A stretch of DNA of 64,000 bases from Veillonella montpellierensis DSM 17217 (lineage in GTDB: Bacteria; Bacillota; Negativicutes; Veillonellales; Veillonellaceae), in NCBI RefSeq assembly GCF_000426745.1, contig NZ_KE384563.1, positions 89,938-153,937 on the forward strand, given 5' to 3'. The notes below the pieces were generated by a model that did no database searches, had not been told where the DNA came from, and saw only the letters and a program-made list of their open reading frames with translations. Numbering within the stretch: position 1 is the stretch's first letter; each line of letters starts with the position of its first letter. The position numbers and the translations under genes were made by a program. Shown here piece after piece: positions 1-10,322 of the stretch.

Positions 1-423
1 GACTATACAATTCGCCAATTGTGTCAGGAAATGCATGATTTTTATAAAAATCGTGGCATGAGTAGTTTGCAAAAAAGATTATTCTTATATGACTATTTAC
101 CAGAGTACGTGACTACACCACAAGTGGCAAACATTGCCTTTGTACGTGGAGAAGGAGAGTTAGTGCCCCTAGCTAACATAATGAATCGCATTGCCTTAGA
201 AGGCGCTTTACCATATCCGCCAGGTGTTATTTGCGTACAACCTGGCGAACGATGGTCTGAAACAGCTAGAGACTATTTTCTCGTGTTAGAAGCAGGTCTT
301 AATCAATTCCCAGGGTTTGCACCCGAAATGCAAGGTGTATATATAAGACGTACGGCAGAGGGAACTAGAGAGATTGAGGCATATGTATGGAAGAAAGAAT
401 CGGCTCCTTTCTTAAATAGATAA
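1..423 (+). CDS. speF: Ornithine decarboxylase, C-terminal part (5' end outside window)
   Basis: The frame is open from the first base, so this is the last 140 codons of a longer gene. The visible part matches the C-terminal domain of fold-type I, PLP-dependent Orn/Lys/Arg decarboxylases: the motif PYPPGV, then PGERW and FPGFAPE.QGVY, all characteristic of the SpeF/SpeC group and closest to SpeF as I recall it. The enzyme converts ornithine to putrescine in the cytoplasm. The PLP lysine lies outside the window and cannot be checked. Polyamines matter in this group because Veillonella and Selenomonas peptidoglycan carries covalently bound cadaverine or putrescine, which SLH-domain porins such as the one at 46267 recognise (known of the family; the link here is inference). 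Lysine or arginine as substrate cannot be fully excluded from the C-terminus alone. Confidence 0.85.
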   Translation, partial: DYTIRQLCQEMHDFYKNRGMSSLQKRLFLYDYLPEYVTTPQVANIAFVRGEGELVPLANIMNRIALEGALPYPPGVICVQPGERWSETARDYFLVLEAGLNQFPGFAPEMQGVYIRRTAEGTREIEAYVWKKESAPFLNR

Positions 424-733
424 TATTAGTGATAGCATGTATAGTAGACACATTTGAGGGCCCCTATACAGACGTAGTGCAGCTGGTAAGATATGGATCT
501 CTTTGGACAGGCAACCTACTTATTTAGTACAATATATAGATAGAAAGATAATTACTAGCACGAAGGTAAGGGGCTATCCTATCAATAGTATATGGATGAT
601 TGATTTAGAGTTCTTAGTTTGCAGTATGTATTAGGGGCGTATCTTCTGTAGTAGGCATAATAGATTTTGTATAGATGCAGTTAGATTGAAAGTGTATATA
701 AGACAGTCAATACAAATAAGGGAGCATGGGACA
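424..733. other. Intergenic region, about 310 bp
   Basis: No open frame with coding character is seen between the decarboxylase and the cation transporter. The stretch is AT-rich with one promoter-like element (504-533). No strong hairpin with a T-run follows the decarboxylase stop. A short piece near 470-510 loosely resembles the D-arm and anticodon arm of a tRNA but does not fold into a full cloverleaf by eye. Confidence 0.5.
504..533 (+). promoter_or_regulatory. Possible sigma-70-type promoter for the cation transporter
   Basis: TGGACA (504-509) and TACAAT (528-533) are separated by 18 bp. It lies about 200 bp upstream of the start codon at 734, which would give a long leader. The match is moderate and rests on sequence alone. 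Confidence 0.35.
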
Positions 734-1684
734 ATGAACGTTGTAGAAGCGCGGCAATCAATTGAGCAAAAATTACTGATACAGTCCACAGCGTTGATGA
801 GTTTAGTTGCCATTAGTGGTACGATTATGGGGATTGTTACGGGATCGAGTGCCGTATTACTAGATGGGGTATTTTCTTTTGTCGACGTAGTCATTAAGGT
901 CATGATGCTGATGACATCAAAATTAATTGCTCGCGAAACGAGTAAGCGATTCCAATTTGGTTTTTGGCAATTTGAACCATTGGTGTTGGCCGTAGAAGGT
1001 TTATTCATTTTAGTCATCGTTTTATACGCTTTATCAAGTGGTGTTACCGATCTTCTGAATGGGGGCCGCGTAGTAGATTTTGGACCAGCTATCTTTTACG
1101 CCATCTTTTTTACTATTGCTGATGCGGCGTATTACTTGTATGTACATCGCATTAATAAAAGTTTGCAATCAAATCTTATCAAGTTTGATAATATTAGTTG
1201 GTCCGTTGATGCGTGGCTAGAAGCGGCTATATTAATTAGTTTTGTTATGGCGGCTGGATTAGAATTTACGGACTATGCAGTGTATGCTAAATATATAGAC
1301 CCTATTGTATTAATCGTATTAGCGTTACAAATTTTGCCATCGGCTATCAAAATACTCATTCCATCGACAAAACAAATCTTAGGATATGCACCGCCTGCAT
1401 TGCATGATGAAGTGCAAACGATTATGGATGAGTTCATGCAGCGGTATCAGTTTAAAGACTATGTGAGTAGTGTTCAAAAATATGGAAATGCTCGAATTAT
1501 TGAAATCGATATTTTAATTCCTAAAGACTTTCCACAACAGAGCATTGTTGAGTTGGATCGCATTCGCAATGAAATTGATGCAGAAATTGGAGGCAATCCT
1601 ACTGAAAAATGGGTAACCATATCATTTACTGCCACGAAACGATGGATGGCAAAGGATTATTTGCTAGATGAAGAGGATGATTGA
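734..1684 (+). CDS. Cation diffusion facilitator family transporter
   Basis: The 316-residue protein resembles the CDF group often labelled predicted Co/Zn/Cd transporter (COG3965-like). An N-terminal hydrophobic block is followed by a DGVFSFVD segment, where CDF proteins carry their metal-binding Asp residues in a transmembrane helix. More hydrophobic segments follow to about residue 220. A hydrophilic C-terminal domain of about 90 residues then resembles the cytoplasmic dimerisation domain of CDF exporters. Such proteins export divalent metals from the cytoplasm by proton antiport. I chose ATG 734 because an AAGGGAG ribosome-binding site lies about 9 bases upstream; the frame stays open back to 686 but without a comparable site. 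It stands alone, and the metal cannot be named from sequence. Confidence 0.8.
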   Translation: MNVVEARQSIEQKLLIQSTALMSLVAISGTIMGIVTGSSAVLLDGVFSFVDVVIKVMMLMTSKLIARETSKRFQFGFWQFEPLVLAVEGLFILVIVLYALSSGVTDLLNGGRVVDFGPAIFYAIFFTIADAAYYLYVHRINKSLQSNLIKFDNISWSVDAWLEAAILISFVMAAGLEFTDYAVYAKYIDPIVLIVLALQILPSAIKILIPSTKQILGYAPPALHDEVQTIMDEFMQRYQFKDYVSSVQKYGNARIIEIDILIPKDFPQQSIVELDRIRNEIDAEIGGNPTEKWVTISFTATKRWMAKDYLLDEEDD

Positions 1685-1829
1685 GGATAGCAGTGATGAC
1701 AGAATGTTACTGTCTATCGATTGGTATAGGTTCCTAGATGACGAAGGGTGTTAGATCGGCTACTAGTCGAAATAAGTAGTTTATGGTAAACTAAAATGTA
1801 ATTGGATATTTCCATTAAGAGGCAGATAA

Positions 1830-3137
<1,308 letters not shown>

Positions 3138-3187
3138 TTGTAGTGACAACCATTGTAGTTAGCAAGAAAGTATGAAAGTGTATATAT

Positions 3188-3832
3188 ATGAAATTTTTTA
3201 TTGATACAGCGAATATTGAAGAAATTAAAACAGCCTATGCTATGGGATGTATTAGTGGTGTTACCACCAATCCATCGTTAATTGTGAAAGAACATCGTGA
3301 TTTACAAGCGGTCATCAAAGAGATTTCTCAGTTAGTTGATGGTCCAGTCAATGCAGAAGTCATAGGAACGACAGCGCTTGAAATGATTGAAGAAGGTCGC
3401 GCAATTAGTCAATGGAATGATAATGTGGTCGTAAAAATACCAATGACTAGAGAAGGGTTACAAGCCGTGTCCGTTCTTCACAAAGAGAACATTAAGACAA
3501 ATGTAACTTTAATATTCTCTGCAAATCAAGCTTTATTGGCGGCCCGTGCTGGTGCATCTTATGTAAGCCCATTTGTAGGTCGCATTGATGATATAAGCAT
3601 GGATGGCATTACATTGATTAAAGATATTGCACAGATCTTTCAGTTACATAACATTGATACTGAAATTATTGCAGCCAGTGTGAGAACACCGCTTCATATA
3701 ACTCAATGTGCTAAAGCGGGTGCTCATATTGCGACAGTACCTTATCAAGTCTTGATGAAAGCCTTGACACATCCATTGACAGATGCAGGAATTGCTAGAT
3801 TTTTAGAAGATTGGCATACAGCAAATCAATAA
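3188..3832 (+). CDS. Transaldolase (small TalC/fructose-6-phosphate aldolase family)
   Basis: The 214-residue protein belongs to the short transaldolase/FSA family, which forms decamers. It moves a dihydroxyacetone unit between sugar phosphates in the non-oxidative pentose phosphate pathway. Asp6 (FIDTAN), the TTNPSL segment and the Schiff-base lysine Lys83 in VVVKIP are all present. At the position that separates the two activities the protein has Phe129 (SPFVGRID), as in transaldolase B, whereas fructose-6-phosphate aldolase FsaA has Tyr there. This argues for true transaldolase activity (inference from known mutational work on that site). It lies 50 bp after serS and 107 bp before glpX; glpX shares its central carbon theme. 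Confidence 0.92.
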   Translation: MKFFIDTANIEEIKTAYAMGCISGVTTNPSLIVKEHRDLQAVIKEISQLVDGPVNAEVIGTTALEMIEEGRAISQWNDNVVVKIPMTREGLQAVSVLHKENIKTNVTLIFSANQALLAARAGASYVSPFVGRIDDISMDGITLIKDIAQIFQLHNIDTEIIAASVRTPLHITQCAKAGAHIATVPYQVLMKALTHPLTDAGIARFLEDWHTANQ

Positions 3833-3939
3833 GTGTATAATAGAATTAATGAGTGTGTACTAGGACTAAAATACTATAGTGATTGTACTATAGAGAATTA
3901 ATGATTATATACATAAGCATATGCTTGAGGAGGCAAATT

Positions 3940-4905
3940 ATGGATCGTTCTTTATCATTGGAATTTGTTCGTGTAGTAGAAGCTGCCGCATTAAATAGCG
4001 CTCGTTTGATAGGCCGTGGTAAGAAAGATGAAGCTGATGGACTAGCAGTTGATGCTATGCGTCAAATGTTTGACACTGTTAACATTACGGGGACAGTGGT
4101 TATTGGTGAAGGTGAAATCGACGAAGCGCCTATGCTCTATATTGGAGAAAAAGTGGGCCGTGGCGGTGAAGTCGTTGATATTGCTGTGGATCCTATTGAA
4201 GGTACTAACTTGATTGCTAAAGGTCAAAATGGTGCCATCGCAGTATTGGCAATTGCTCCGAAAGGATGTTTATTACACGCACCAGATATGTATATGCAAA
4301 AATTATGTGTAGGTCCACGTGCGAAAGGTGTTATTGATTTAGACGCATCAGTAACAGAAAACTTAACACGAGTAGCAGAAAAGATGGAACGTAGTATTGA
4401 TGATATTACTGTTGTTATGTTAGATCGTGAACGCCATTATGAAATTATGAAAGAATGTCGTCAAGCTGGTGCCCGTATTCGCCTTATTACAGATGGCGAT
4501 GTAAACCCTGCTATGGAATGTTGTTTTGAAGGTTCTGGTGTACATATGGTAATCGGTACAGGTGGGGCTCCAGAAGGTGTATTAGCAGCGGCTGCTTTAA
4601 AATGTGCTGGTGGCGATATGCAAGCACGATTACTTCCAGAAAATGAAGAACAAATTGCTCGCTGTCATGCCATGGGAATTACTGACGTCAATAAAGTGTT
4701 GACTTTGGATGACTTAGTTGGCGGCGATGATGCAATTTTTGCTGCCACAGCGATTACACCAGGTAATATTTTGAATGGTATTCGTACATTTAATGGTGGC
4801 ATGAGAACACATTCTGTTGTTATGCGTTACAAAACAGGAACCACTCGATTTGTAGATACAATTCATAATTTAGATAAGAAATTAAAAAATTTGAAAGCTA
4901 AATAA
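3940..4905 (+). CDS. glpX: Fructose-1,6-bisphosphatase class II
   Basis: This 321-residue GlpX-type phosphatase removes the 1-phosphate of fructose 1,6-bisphosphate in gluconeogenesis. That step is essential for an organism that grows on lactate and other organic acids, as Veillonella does. The metal-binding residues of the lithium-sensitive phosphatase fold are present: Asp33, Glu57 in GEGEIDEAP, and Asp84 and Glu87 in DPIEGTN. ATG 3940 follows a near-perfect GAGGAGG ribosome-binding site by about six bases. The frame is open further upstream to 3883, but that extension has no Shine-Dalgarno sequence and no family counterpart. Some members also act on sedoheptulose bisphosphate. Confidence 0.95.
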   Translation: MDRSLSLEFVRVVEAAALNSARLIGRGKKDEADGLAVDAMRQMFDTVNITGTVVIGEGEIDEAPMLYIGEKVGRGGEVVDIAVDPIEGTNLIAKGQNGAIAVLAIAPKGCLLHAPDMYMQKLCVGPRAKGVIDLDASVTENLTRVAEKMERSIDDITVVMLDRERHYEIMKECRQAGARIRLITDGDVNPAMECCFEGSGVHMVIGTGGAPEGVLAAAALKCAGGDMQARLLPENEEQIARCHAMGITDVNKVLTLDDLVGGDDAIFAATAITPGNILNGIRTFNGGMRTHSVVMRYKTGTTRFVDTIHNLDKKLKNLKAK

Positions 4906-4935
4906 TTGATAATGGTATCAAGTGATATGCTAGAG

Positions 4936-4979
4936 TGAGTATCATGAAATGATAGTGTAACTGCATTTTATGATACTCA
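4936..4979 (+). terminator. Hairpin after glpX, possible terminator
   Basis: Arms 4937-4950 and 4965-4978 form a 14-bp stem with one G-U pair and a 14-base loop. It is 30 bp past the glpX stop, but only a short T-rich stretch follows, so termination efficiency is uncertain. Confidence 0.5.
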
Positions 4980-4993
4980 TTTAGATAATAAGG

Positions 4994-5035
4994 ATAATGC
5001 GGACTGTACACATAGGTGTCTACAATCCGCATTAT
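4994..5035 (+). terminator. Second hairpin after glpX
   Basis: ATAATGCGGA (4994-5003) pairs with TCCGCATTAT (5026-5035), and the stem can extend inward across one mismatch. It could act as a bidirectional terminator or processing site. There is no long T-run. Confidence 0.4.
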
Positions 5036-5430
5036 TAGTTTGAACACGTGCACTAGTACAAACGTGTTAAGTATAGAAATTAACGATTAAGTTGCTCAGT
5101 GGGGCACAGTATATATTCCTTATGATATGCGTTATACATTATATACTATGTATAGTACTACAATCATAGTACATATTTTTTGTTTTAATGAGATGTATAA
5201 AAAGATATAATCAAGACTCATCATTGCATGAGCAATATTACTAAATGAGGCCTGTAAGCTACTAGTTTGATGTATATAGGTGAGGAACATCGTCACAAGG
5301 ATTCCTTTGGAAATTAAAACGCATAATACTTGATGATACGAGTCAAATAATAGTATACTATAATGTAGTGAATTATGATGAACAAACTGAAACGTTACTA
5401 TAGAAATGGGATTAAATAGGAGGAACTCTG

Positions 5431-6693
5431 TTGGAAAAGCTTATTATTAAAGGTGGTAATCAATTAAAAGGTAGAGTACGAGTTAGTAGTGCAAAAAATG
5501 CCGTCTTACCAATTATTGCGGCTACTATGTTAGCCACAACTCCTAGTACGTTACTAGAAATCCCAAAATTAGATGATGTGTTTACGATTTGCGATGTCAT
5601 TGCATCATTAGGTGTGCGTGTGACGTTTAATCGCGATACAGATGAAATTAACTTTGATGCTTCGCAGTTAACCGCTATCGAAGCTCCTTATGACTTGGTT
5701 CGACGCATGCGAGCTTCTTTTTTAGTAATGGGGCCACTCTTGGCACGTAAAGGAGAAGCTAGAATTTCTCTGCCTGGCGGGTGTGCTATCGGTAGTCGAC
5801 CTATTGACCTACATTTGAAAGCGTTTGAAGCACTAGGCGCTACCATCGAATTAACTGAAGGATATGTGTATGCCCATGCACCAAATGGATTACGAGGCAA
5901 TACAATTTATCTCGATTTCCCAAGCGTTGGTGCTACGGAAAATGTTATCATGGCGGCCACATTAGCAGAGGGAAAAACCATTATTGAAAATGCAGCCGAA
6001 GAACCTGAAATTGTCGATTTGGTTACCTATTTGAATAGTATGGGGGCCAATATTAAAGGGGCTGGTACTAACATTATCCGCATCCAAGGGGTTAAAGAAC
6101 TTAGCGGAGCGGTACATACGGTTATTCCAGATCGTATTGAAGCTGGTACCTATCTGATTGCGGCAGCTATGGCTAGTGGCGATGTGTATGTGGAAAACGC
6201 TTTGTCAGAACATTTAAAACCAGTGGTGGCTAAATTAAAAGAAGCTGGTGTTACCGTAGAAGAAGATGTAGATGGCATTCGCGTCATTAGTGATGGAAAC
6301 CTCAAAGCGGTTGATATTAAAACATTGCCATACCCAGGATTTCCTACGGATATGCAAGCGCAATTTATGGCGCTAACAACGATTGCTACAGGTACTAGCT
6401 CTGTGACAGAAACTGTATTTGAAAATCGGTTTATGCATGTGGAAGAATTGCAAAAAATGGGAGCTCACATACGCATTGAAGACAGAAAAGCCATTATTGA
6501 TGGGGTTGATCACTTGACAGGTACCCGTGTTCGTGCCACCGATTTGCGAGCTGGAGCAGCATTGGTGTGTGCAGGCTTAGCGGCCAAAGGTTCTACTGAA
6601 ATTGATCATTTACATCATATCGATAGAGGCTATGATGATTTGGTAGGTAAATTGAAAGGGTTAGGTGCTGACATTGTTCGGGTGGACGAATAA
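5431..6693 (+). CDS. murA: UDP-N-acetylglucosamine 1-carboxyvinyltransferase
   Basis: The 420-residue enzyme catalyses the first committed step of peptidoglycan synthesis, transfer of enolpyruvate from PEP to UDP-GlcNAc. Lys22-Asn23 (SSAKNAVLP) and the catalytic Cys118 in [11 protein letters not shown] are present; Cys at this place is the residue alkylated by fosfomycin, so the enzyme should be of the fosfomycin-sensitive type. The start is TTG 5431, preceded by AGGAGG at the right distance, and it gives the canonical N-terminus MEKLIIKGG. The 3' end may overlap the start of the downstream mreB-like gene by 29 bp, suggesting coupled expression. Confidence 0.96.
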   Translation: MEKLIIKGGNQLKGRVRVSSAKNAVLPIIAATMLATTPSTLLEIPKLDDVFTICDVIASLGVRVTFNRDTDEINFDASQLTAIEAPYDLVRRMRASFLVMGPLLARKGEARISLPGGCAIGSRPIDLHLKAFEALGATIELTEGYVYAHAPNGLRGNTIYLDFPSVGATENVIMAATLAEGKTIIENAAEEPEIVDLVTYLNSMGANIKGAGTNIIRIQGVKELSGAVHTVIPDRIEAGTYLIAAAMASGDVYVENALSEHLKPVVAKLKEAGVTVEEDVDGIRVISDGNLKAVDIKTLPYPGFPTDMQAQFMALTTIATGTSSVTETVFENRFMHVEELQKMGAHIRIEDRKAIIDGVDHLTGTRVRATDLRAGAALVCAGLAAKGSTEIDHLHHIDRGYDDLVGKLKGLGADIVRVDE

Positions 6694-7849
6694 GAAAAAA
6701 GCGAAGACTCTAACCATAGACGATAGGCGTAAAGCACGACGAGCAAGGCAAACACAAATGATTGCTAAAACAACGCCACAAATGACCATGAAAAAAGAAA
6801 CAAAAAAATACAGAAAATCTCTTTTCGATATTGTAAGTCGTGTAGCTACTTATGATGTGGGCATTGATTTGGGAACGGCCAATGTGTTGATATATGTAAA
6901 AGGAAAAGGTCTTGTCTTAGATGAACCAGGTTACGTAGCACGAGACATTCACACAAAGGAAGTCTTAGCAGTTGGTAAAGAAGCGCAACATATGTTAGGA
7001 CGCACACCGCAAGGAGTGGAGGTTATTCGCCCAGTACAGGCGGGCGTTATTGCCGATTATGATACTACTGAATTTATGCTACGCTATTTTTTAAAAAGTG
7101 TAGTATCTATTTCTGCGATTATACGACCTAGAATTGTAGTATGCGTGCCATCAGGTGTTACACCAGTGGAAAAAAGAGCGGTCTTAGAAGTTTTTTTGCG
7201 AGCCGGTGCTAAGAAAACGGTACTCATTGAAGAACCTTTAGCAGCTGCGTTGGGAATAGGCTTTGATACTGTGAAAGAAGCAGGTGCTATGGTAGTAGAT
7301 ATTGGTGGTGGTACTACAGACATTGCCGTAGTATGTACTACGGGCATTGTTGTGAGTGAATCATTACGCTTAGGTGGCGATATGTTTAATGAGTCAATCA
7401 TTCGCTATATCCGTCGAAAACGCAAATTAATTATTGGTACCTGTGCGGCGGAAGCATTGAAAATATCTATTGGTACTGTAGATCGTCATGCGAAAAGCAA
7501 TGAAATGATTGTTCGTGGTCGTGATAGTGCTTCCGGATTGCCAAAGGCAATTATGGTTACGTCTAGCGAAATTCAACGAGCTGTAGAAGGACAAGTCATG
7601 ACTATTATAGAAGGTATTAAGCGGATTTTAGAAAAAACACCACCAGAATTAGTGGCTGACATTGCCGATCATGGCATTGTCTTAACCGGTGGTGGTGCTC
7701 TTATGGATGGCTTAGATCGATTAATTACACGAATCGTTGGAATCGCTACGTACCTAATGGACTCACCACGCTATGCAGTGATTAAAGGAACGGCTAAGGC
7801 TTTAGAAGAAATGTCTGATTTACGAGATAGTCTAGATGAATTGCAATAG
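6665..7849 (+). CDS. MreB/Mbl family actin-like protein
   Basis: The bacterial actin homologue has its phosphate-1 motif [12 protein letters not shown], phosphate-2 motif [13 protein letters not shown] and adenosine motif GGGALMDGL. MreB/Mbl form membrane-associated filaments that organise cell wall synthesis. At 394 residues from GTG 6665 it is about 50 residues longer than typical MreB, with a basic, probably unstructured N-terminal extension. ATG 6758 and ATG 6782 are alternative starts; the GTG has a weak GAAAGGG site and overlaps murA. No mreC or mreD follows. The murA-mbl neighbourhood resembles that of sporulating Firmicutes, where spoIID, spoIIQ and spoIIID lie between the two, which favours the Mbl branch (inference). 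The function in a coccus is unclear. Confidence 0.88.
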   Translation: MLTLFGWTNKKKAKTLTIDDRRKARRARQTQMIAKTTPQMTMKKETKKYRKSLFDIVSRVATYDVGIDLGTANVLIYVKGKGLVLDEPGYVARDIHTKEVLAVGKEAQHMLGRTPQGVEVIRPVQAGVIADYDTTEFMLRYFLKSVVSISAIIRPRIVVCVPSGVTPVEKRAVLEVFLRAGAKKTVLIEEPLAAALGIGFDTVKEAGAMVVDIGGGTTDIAVVCTTGIVVSESLRLGGDMFNESIIRYIRRKRKLIIGTCAAEALKISIGTVDRHAKSNEMIVRGRDSASGLPKAIMVTSSEIQRAVEGQVMTIIEGIKRILEKTPPELVADIADHGIVLTGGGALMDGLDRLITRIVGIATYLMDSPRYAVIKGTAKALEEMSDLRDSLDELQ

Positions 7850-7900
7850 GCAGAGTAGTTTATGAAATCATAGGTTAATTAGCTTACTTATTACTACCAA

Positions 7901-7934
7901 TGGATTACAATAAATTTTTATTTGTTGTAATCCA
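7901..7934 (+). terminator. Terminator after the mreB-like gene
   Basis: Arms 7901-7914 and 7921-7934 pair over 14 bp with one G-U pair around a six-base T-rich loop, 52 bp past the stop codon. A T-rich stretch follows. The remaining spacer to 8134 holds nothing else that I can identify. Confidence 0.65.
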
Positions 7935-8133
7935 TTTATATATAAGTACTTATACTATTTCGTTTGTATTCTATGACGATTAAGCGTGGCGTATATAAAA
8001 TAACTCTAGTATAGAATTATTTTTTGCTATATAATGTAATATATGGTACTAATTATAGAGTGATAAGTTTTATAAGTATAATACATATAAGTTCATCATG
8101 TTATAGCCTGTATGGGTATGACTGGAGGTATAT

Positions 8134-8424
8134 ATGAAAAAGAATATAATTATGGCGGTAGTAGCCGTATTGACTGCTATTGGGATTATGCCAGCTATGG
8201 CACAGCCAGTGCAACAATTTACAGTATTAAGTGGAACTGTAGCCACAGTATTACCGGTAGGTACTGCTGTCACAGAAGGTGATACATTACTCACCATAGA
8301 AACATTAGCAGGTCCTATGGCAGGTGCAAAAGCCACTGTAGATGGCGTTATTAGTGCTGTAGAGGCACAAATAGGATCTTCCGTAGAACGAGGTCAAGTA
8401 GTTGTTACTATTGAAAGTAAATAG
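8134..8424 (+). CDS. Small secreted barrel-sandwich (biotin/lipoyl-like) protein
   Basis: The 96-residue protein starts with a Sec signal peptide (MKKNIIMAVV..., cleavage likely after AMA near residue 22). The rest looks like one biotinyl/lipoyl-type barrel-sandwich domain: SGTVATVLPVGTAVTEGDTLLTIE, then GVISAVEAQIGSSVERGQVVVTIE. The usual biotin acceptor AMKM is missing; the turn reads LAGPMAGAKA. It is therefore unlikely to be biotinylated and should act outside the cytoplasm, more like the hybrid domain of HlyD-type periplasmic adaptors. A GGAGG site precedes ATG 8134. It lies 15 bp ahead of the S55 protease gene and probably heads the same operon. The function is not known to me. Confidence 0.8.
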   Translation: MKKNIIMAVVAVLTAIGIMPAMAQPVQQFTVLSGTVATVLPVGTAVTEGDTLLTIETLAGPMAGAKATVDGVISAVEAQIGSSVERGQVVVTIESK

Positions 8425-8439
8425 AGAGGAGAAATAAGA

Positions 8440-10287
8440 ATGAAATTACCTCATTCTTTGCGTCGGTATGGAAAAGGTGTACTGGCGCTTTTCTTCTGTT
8501 GGTCTGTAGCGGTACAGGCGCAAGCTGTTGATTTTATGCCTGTGGCTGATGTAAAAACAGGCATGGAAGGAATTGCGAAAACTGTACTTGTAGGAGATAC
8601 AATCTCTACATTTAATGTCAAAGTATTAGGCATTATGAAAGATAAAGGGCCATCAGGAGATTTGATATTAGCAAAATTTTCCGGTCCTGTTATGGATAAA
8701 ACAGGGGGTATTGCGCATGGTATGAGCGGTAGTCCTGTATACATTAATGGAAAATTAGTCGGTGCCGTAGCCTATGGCTGGGGATTTGCAGATGGTACGA
8801 TTGGCATGATTACACCGATTGCGGATATGGTCAAACTGTGGAATATACCCTACGAAAAAGAAATGGCCCATCAATGGCAAGATGGTCAATTAATTCCTAT
8901 GGGGACACCGTTAATGGCCTATGGATTTGATCGGGATGCATTGGATTATATGGCGAAGAAATTACCACAATATCATTATGATATGTATGATACGGCAGCG
9001 GCCAATGGAGATGATGTGGTTAAACCTTTAGTCCCTGGTGGATCTGTAGCAGCATTATTAGTGGATGGCGATTTGAAATTAGGTGCAATTGGTACCGTTA
9101 CCTATGTGGATGATGATAAAGTTGTTGCCTTTGGACATCCTTTCTTAAAACATGGTAGCACTAATTATTTCATGCACAACTCTAGTATCTTTACAGTAGT
9201 AAAAAGTGTGGAATCAGCTTTCAAATTAGGATCTATGGGTGCTGAAGTAGGCTCTGTTGTCGAAGACCGTGGTAGCGGTATTGCTGGTACGGTAGGTCGT
9301 ATTCATGCAGGTATTCCCGTACGTATGGTCATTCGCGATTTAGATACAGGTAAGGAACGAACTGCCTATGTAAAAGTTATTGAATCTAGCGATATGACGC
9401 CATCATTAGCATCCACATCGTTATATACATTTTTAAATAAAACCTTAGATAGATCTGGAGCGGGAACGGCGACCATATCATATACCATTACGCCGCGTAA
9501 TACGGGAATTGTTCCTTTTACAAGAAAAAATATGTTCTACTCTGCGGATTCTATTAGTATTAAAAGTGTAGATGAATTTTATAATGTCATCGATGTACTA
9601 ATGAATAATCGCTTTATCGATTATGATATTTCTGATATTACGATTCATGTAGATGTGATGGAAGACAAGAAAACGGCTAAAATTGTTGATGCCACCGCAT
9701 CTCCTGTCATCGTTTCACCAGGCGATACGATTTCTGTTAATGTAAAATTATATCCATTTAGAGGCACACCATTTACAAAAGAAGTGCTATACACTGTTCC
9801 TAAAGATCAGCCATTGGGCGATGCCGTGTTAGAAGTACGTGGTGGTGGCGTTGTACCATTACCATATGTATTTGAAAAACAAAAATATAATTTAACAGAT
9901 GAAATTATTCGGCGCTTGAAAACGTATAAAGATTTTAATGAATTTTATAAGGAATTATTGACAACTGACTCGAATCAACAAATAGTAGTTGAAATTTTAG
10001 ACTCTGGGGTTAGCATGGTAGACAGTGAAGGCACATCTTCTAAAAAGACTGCTAAAATCGATGGTGTGGAATCAAATAAATTACCAGGCACTATTACTAA
10101 AAAGGGAAATAAAGATAATTTACATAAGGATACAAAAGAGGAACGAACCTATGTGAATACAGACTATATTATTCAAGGTGATGGTCAGTTTAACATTCAA
10201 GTTATGACGCCGGATAAGCGAGATAAAATGTTGGCGAAAAAGAAAAAAGAAGCAATACAATTGGCAAAAATGAAATTGGAAACATAA
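8440..10287 (+). CDS. SpoIVB-like S55 peptidase domain protein
   Basis: The 615-residue protein has an N-terminal signal peptide (to about residue 29) followed by a peptidase S55 domain. The opening MPVADVKTGMEG, then GPSGDLILAKFSG and GIAHGMSGSPVYINGKLVGAV are hallmarks, with Ser96 the likely nucleophile (GMSGSP matches the active-site serine context of SpoIVB). A second conserved block, VVAFGHPFLKHG, lies near residue 230. The C-terminal half (about 320-615) is a less conserved region predicted to be beta-rich and ends in a Lys-rich tail. In sporulating Firmicutes SpoIVB cleaves SpoIVFA, but long S55 proteins of this build also occur in non-sporulating diderms. Here the gene sits 35 bp ahead of mlaE, which suggests an envelope role. 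Substrate unknown. Confidence 0.85.
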   Translation: MKLPHSLRRYGKGVLALFFCWSVAVQAQAVDFMPVADVKTGMEGIAKTVLVGDTISTFNVKVLGIMKDKGPSGDLILAKFSGPVMDKTGGIAHGMSGSPVYINGKLVGAVAYGWGFADGTIGMITPIADMVKLWNIPYEKEMAHQWQDGQLIPMGTPLMAYGFDRDALDYMAKKLPQYHYDMYDTAAANGDDVVKPLVPGGSVAALLVDGDLKLGAIGTVTYVDDDKVVAFGHPFLKHGSTNYFMHNSSIFTVVKSVESAFKLGSMGAEVGSVVEDRGSGIAGTVGRIHAGIPVRMVIRDLDTGKERTAYVKVIESSDMTPSLASTSLYTFLNKTLDRSGAGTATISYTITPRNTGIVPFTRKNMFYSADSISIKSVDEFYNVIDVLMNNRFIDYDISDITIHVDVMEDKKTAKIVDATASPVIVSPGDTISVNVKLYPFRGTPFTKEVLYTVPKDQPLGDAVLEVRGGGVVPLPYVFEKQKYNLTDEIIRRLKTYKDFNEFYKELLTTDSNQQIVVEILDSGVSMVDSEGTSSKKTAKIDGVESNKLPGTITKKGNKDNLHKDTKEERTYVNTDYIIQGDGQFNIQVMTPDKRDKMLAKKKKEAIQLAKMKLET

Positions 10288-10322
10288 CTTGATAAGACGT
10301 ATCCGATAAGCGAGGAGGCTTT

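Larger units (their letters stand above)
4906..5430. other. Intergenic region with three inverted repeats, 525 bp
   Basis: No gene is evident. Three hairpins follow glpX in a row: 4936-4979, 4994-5035 and a weaker one at 5043-5068 (AACACGT/ACGTGTT). Further on, the sequence is very AT-rich with -10-like boxes TATAAT at 5206-5211 and 5359-5364, neither with a convincing -35 box. The murA ribosome-binding site AGGAGG closes the region. Confidence 0.6.

Noticed and set aside
465..515. tRNA-like segment (GTAGTGCAGCTGGTAAGA...) after the decarboxylase
   Set aside because: It resembles a D-arm and part of an anticodon arm, but no acceptor stem, T-arm or TTCGAAT box follows at the right distance.
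3883..3939. Upstream extension of the glpX frame
   Set aside because: It has no ribosome-binding site and no family counterpart; ATG 3940 has a near-perfect one.
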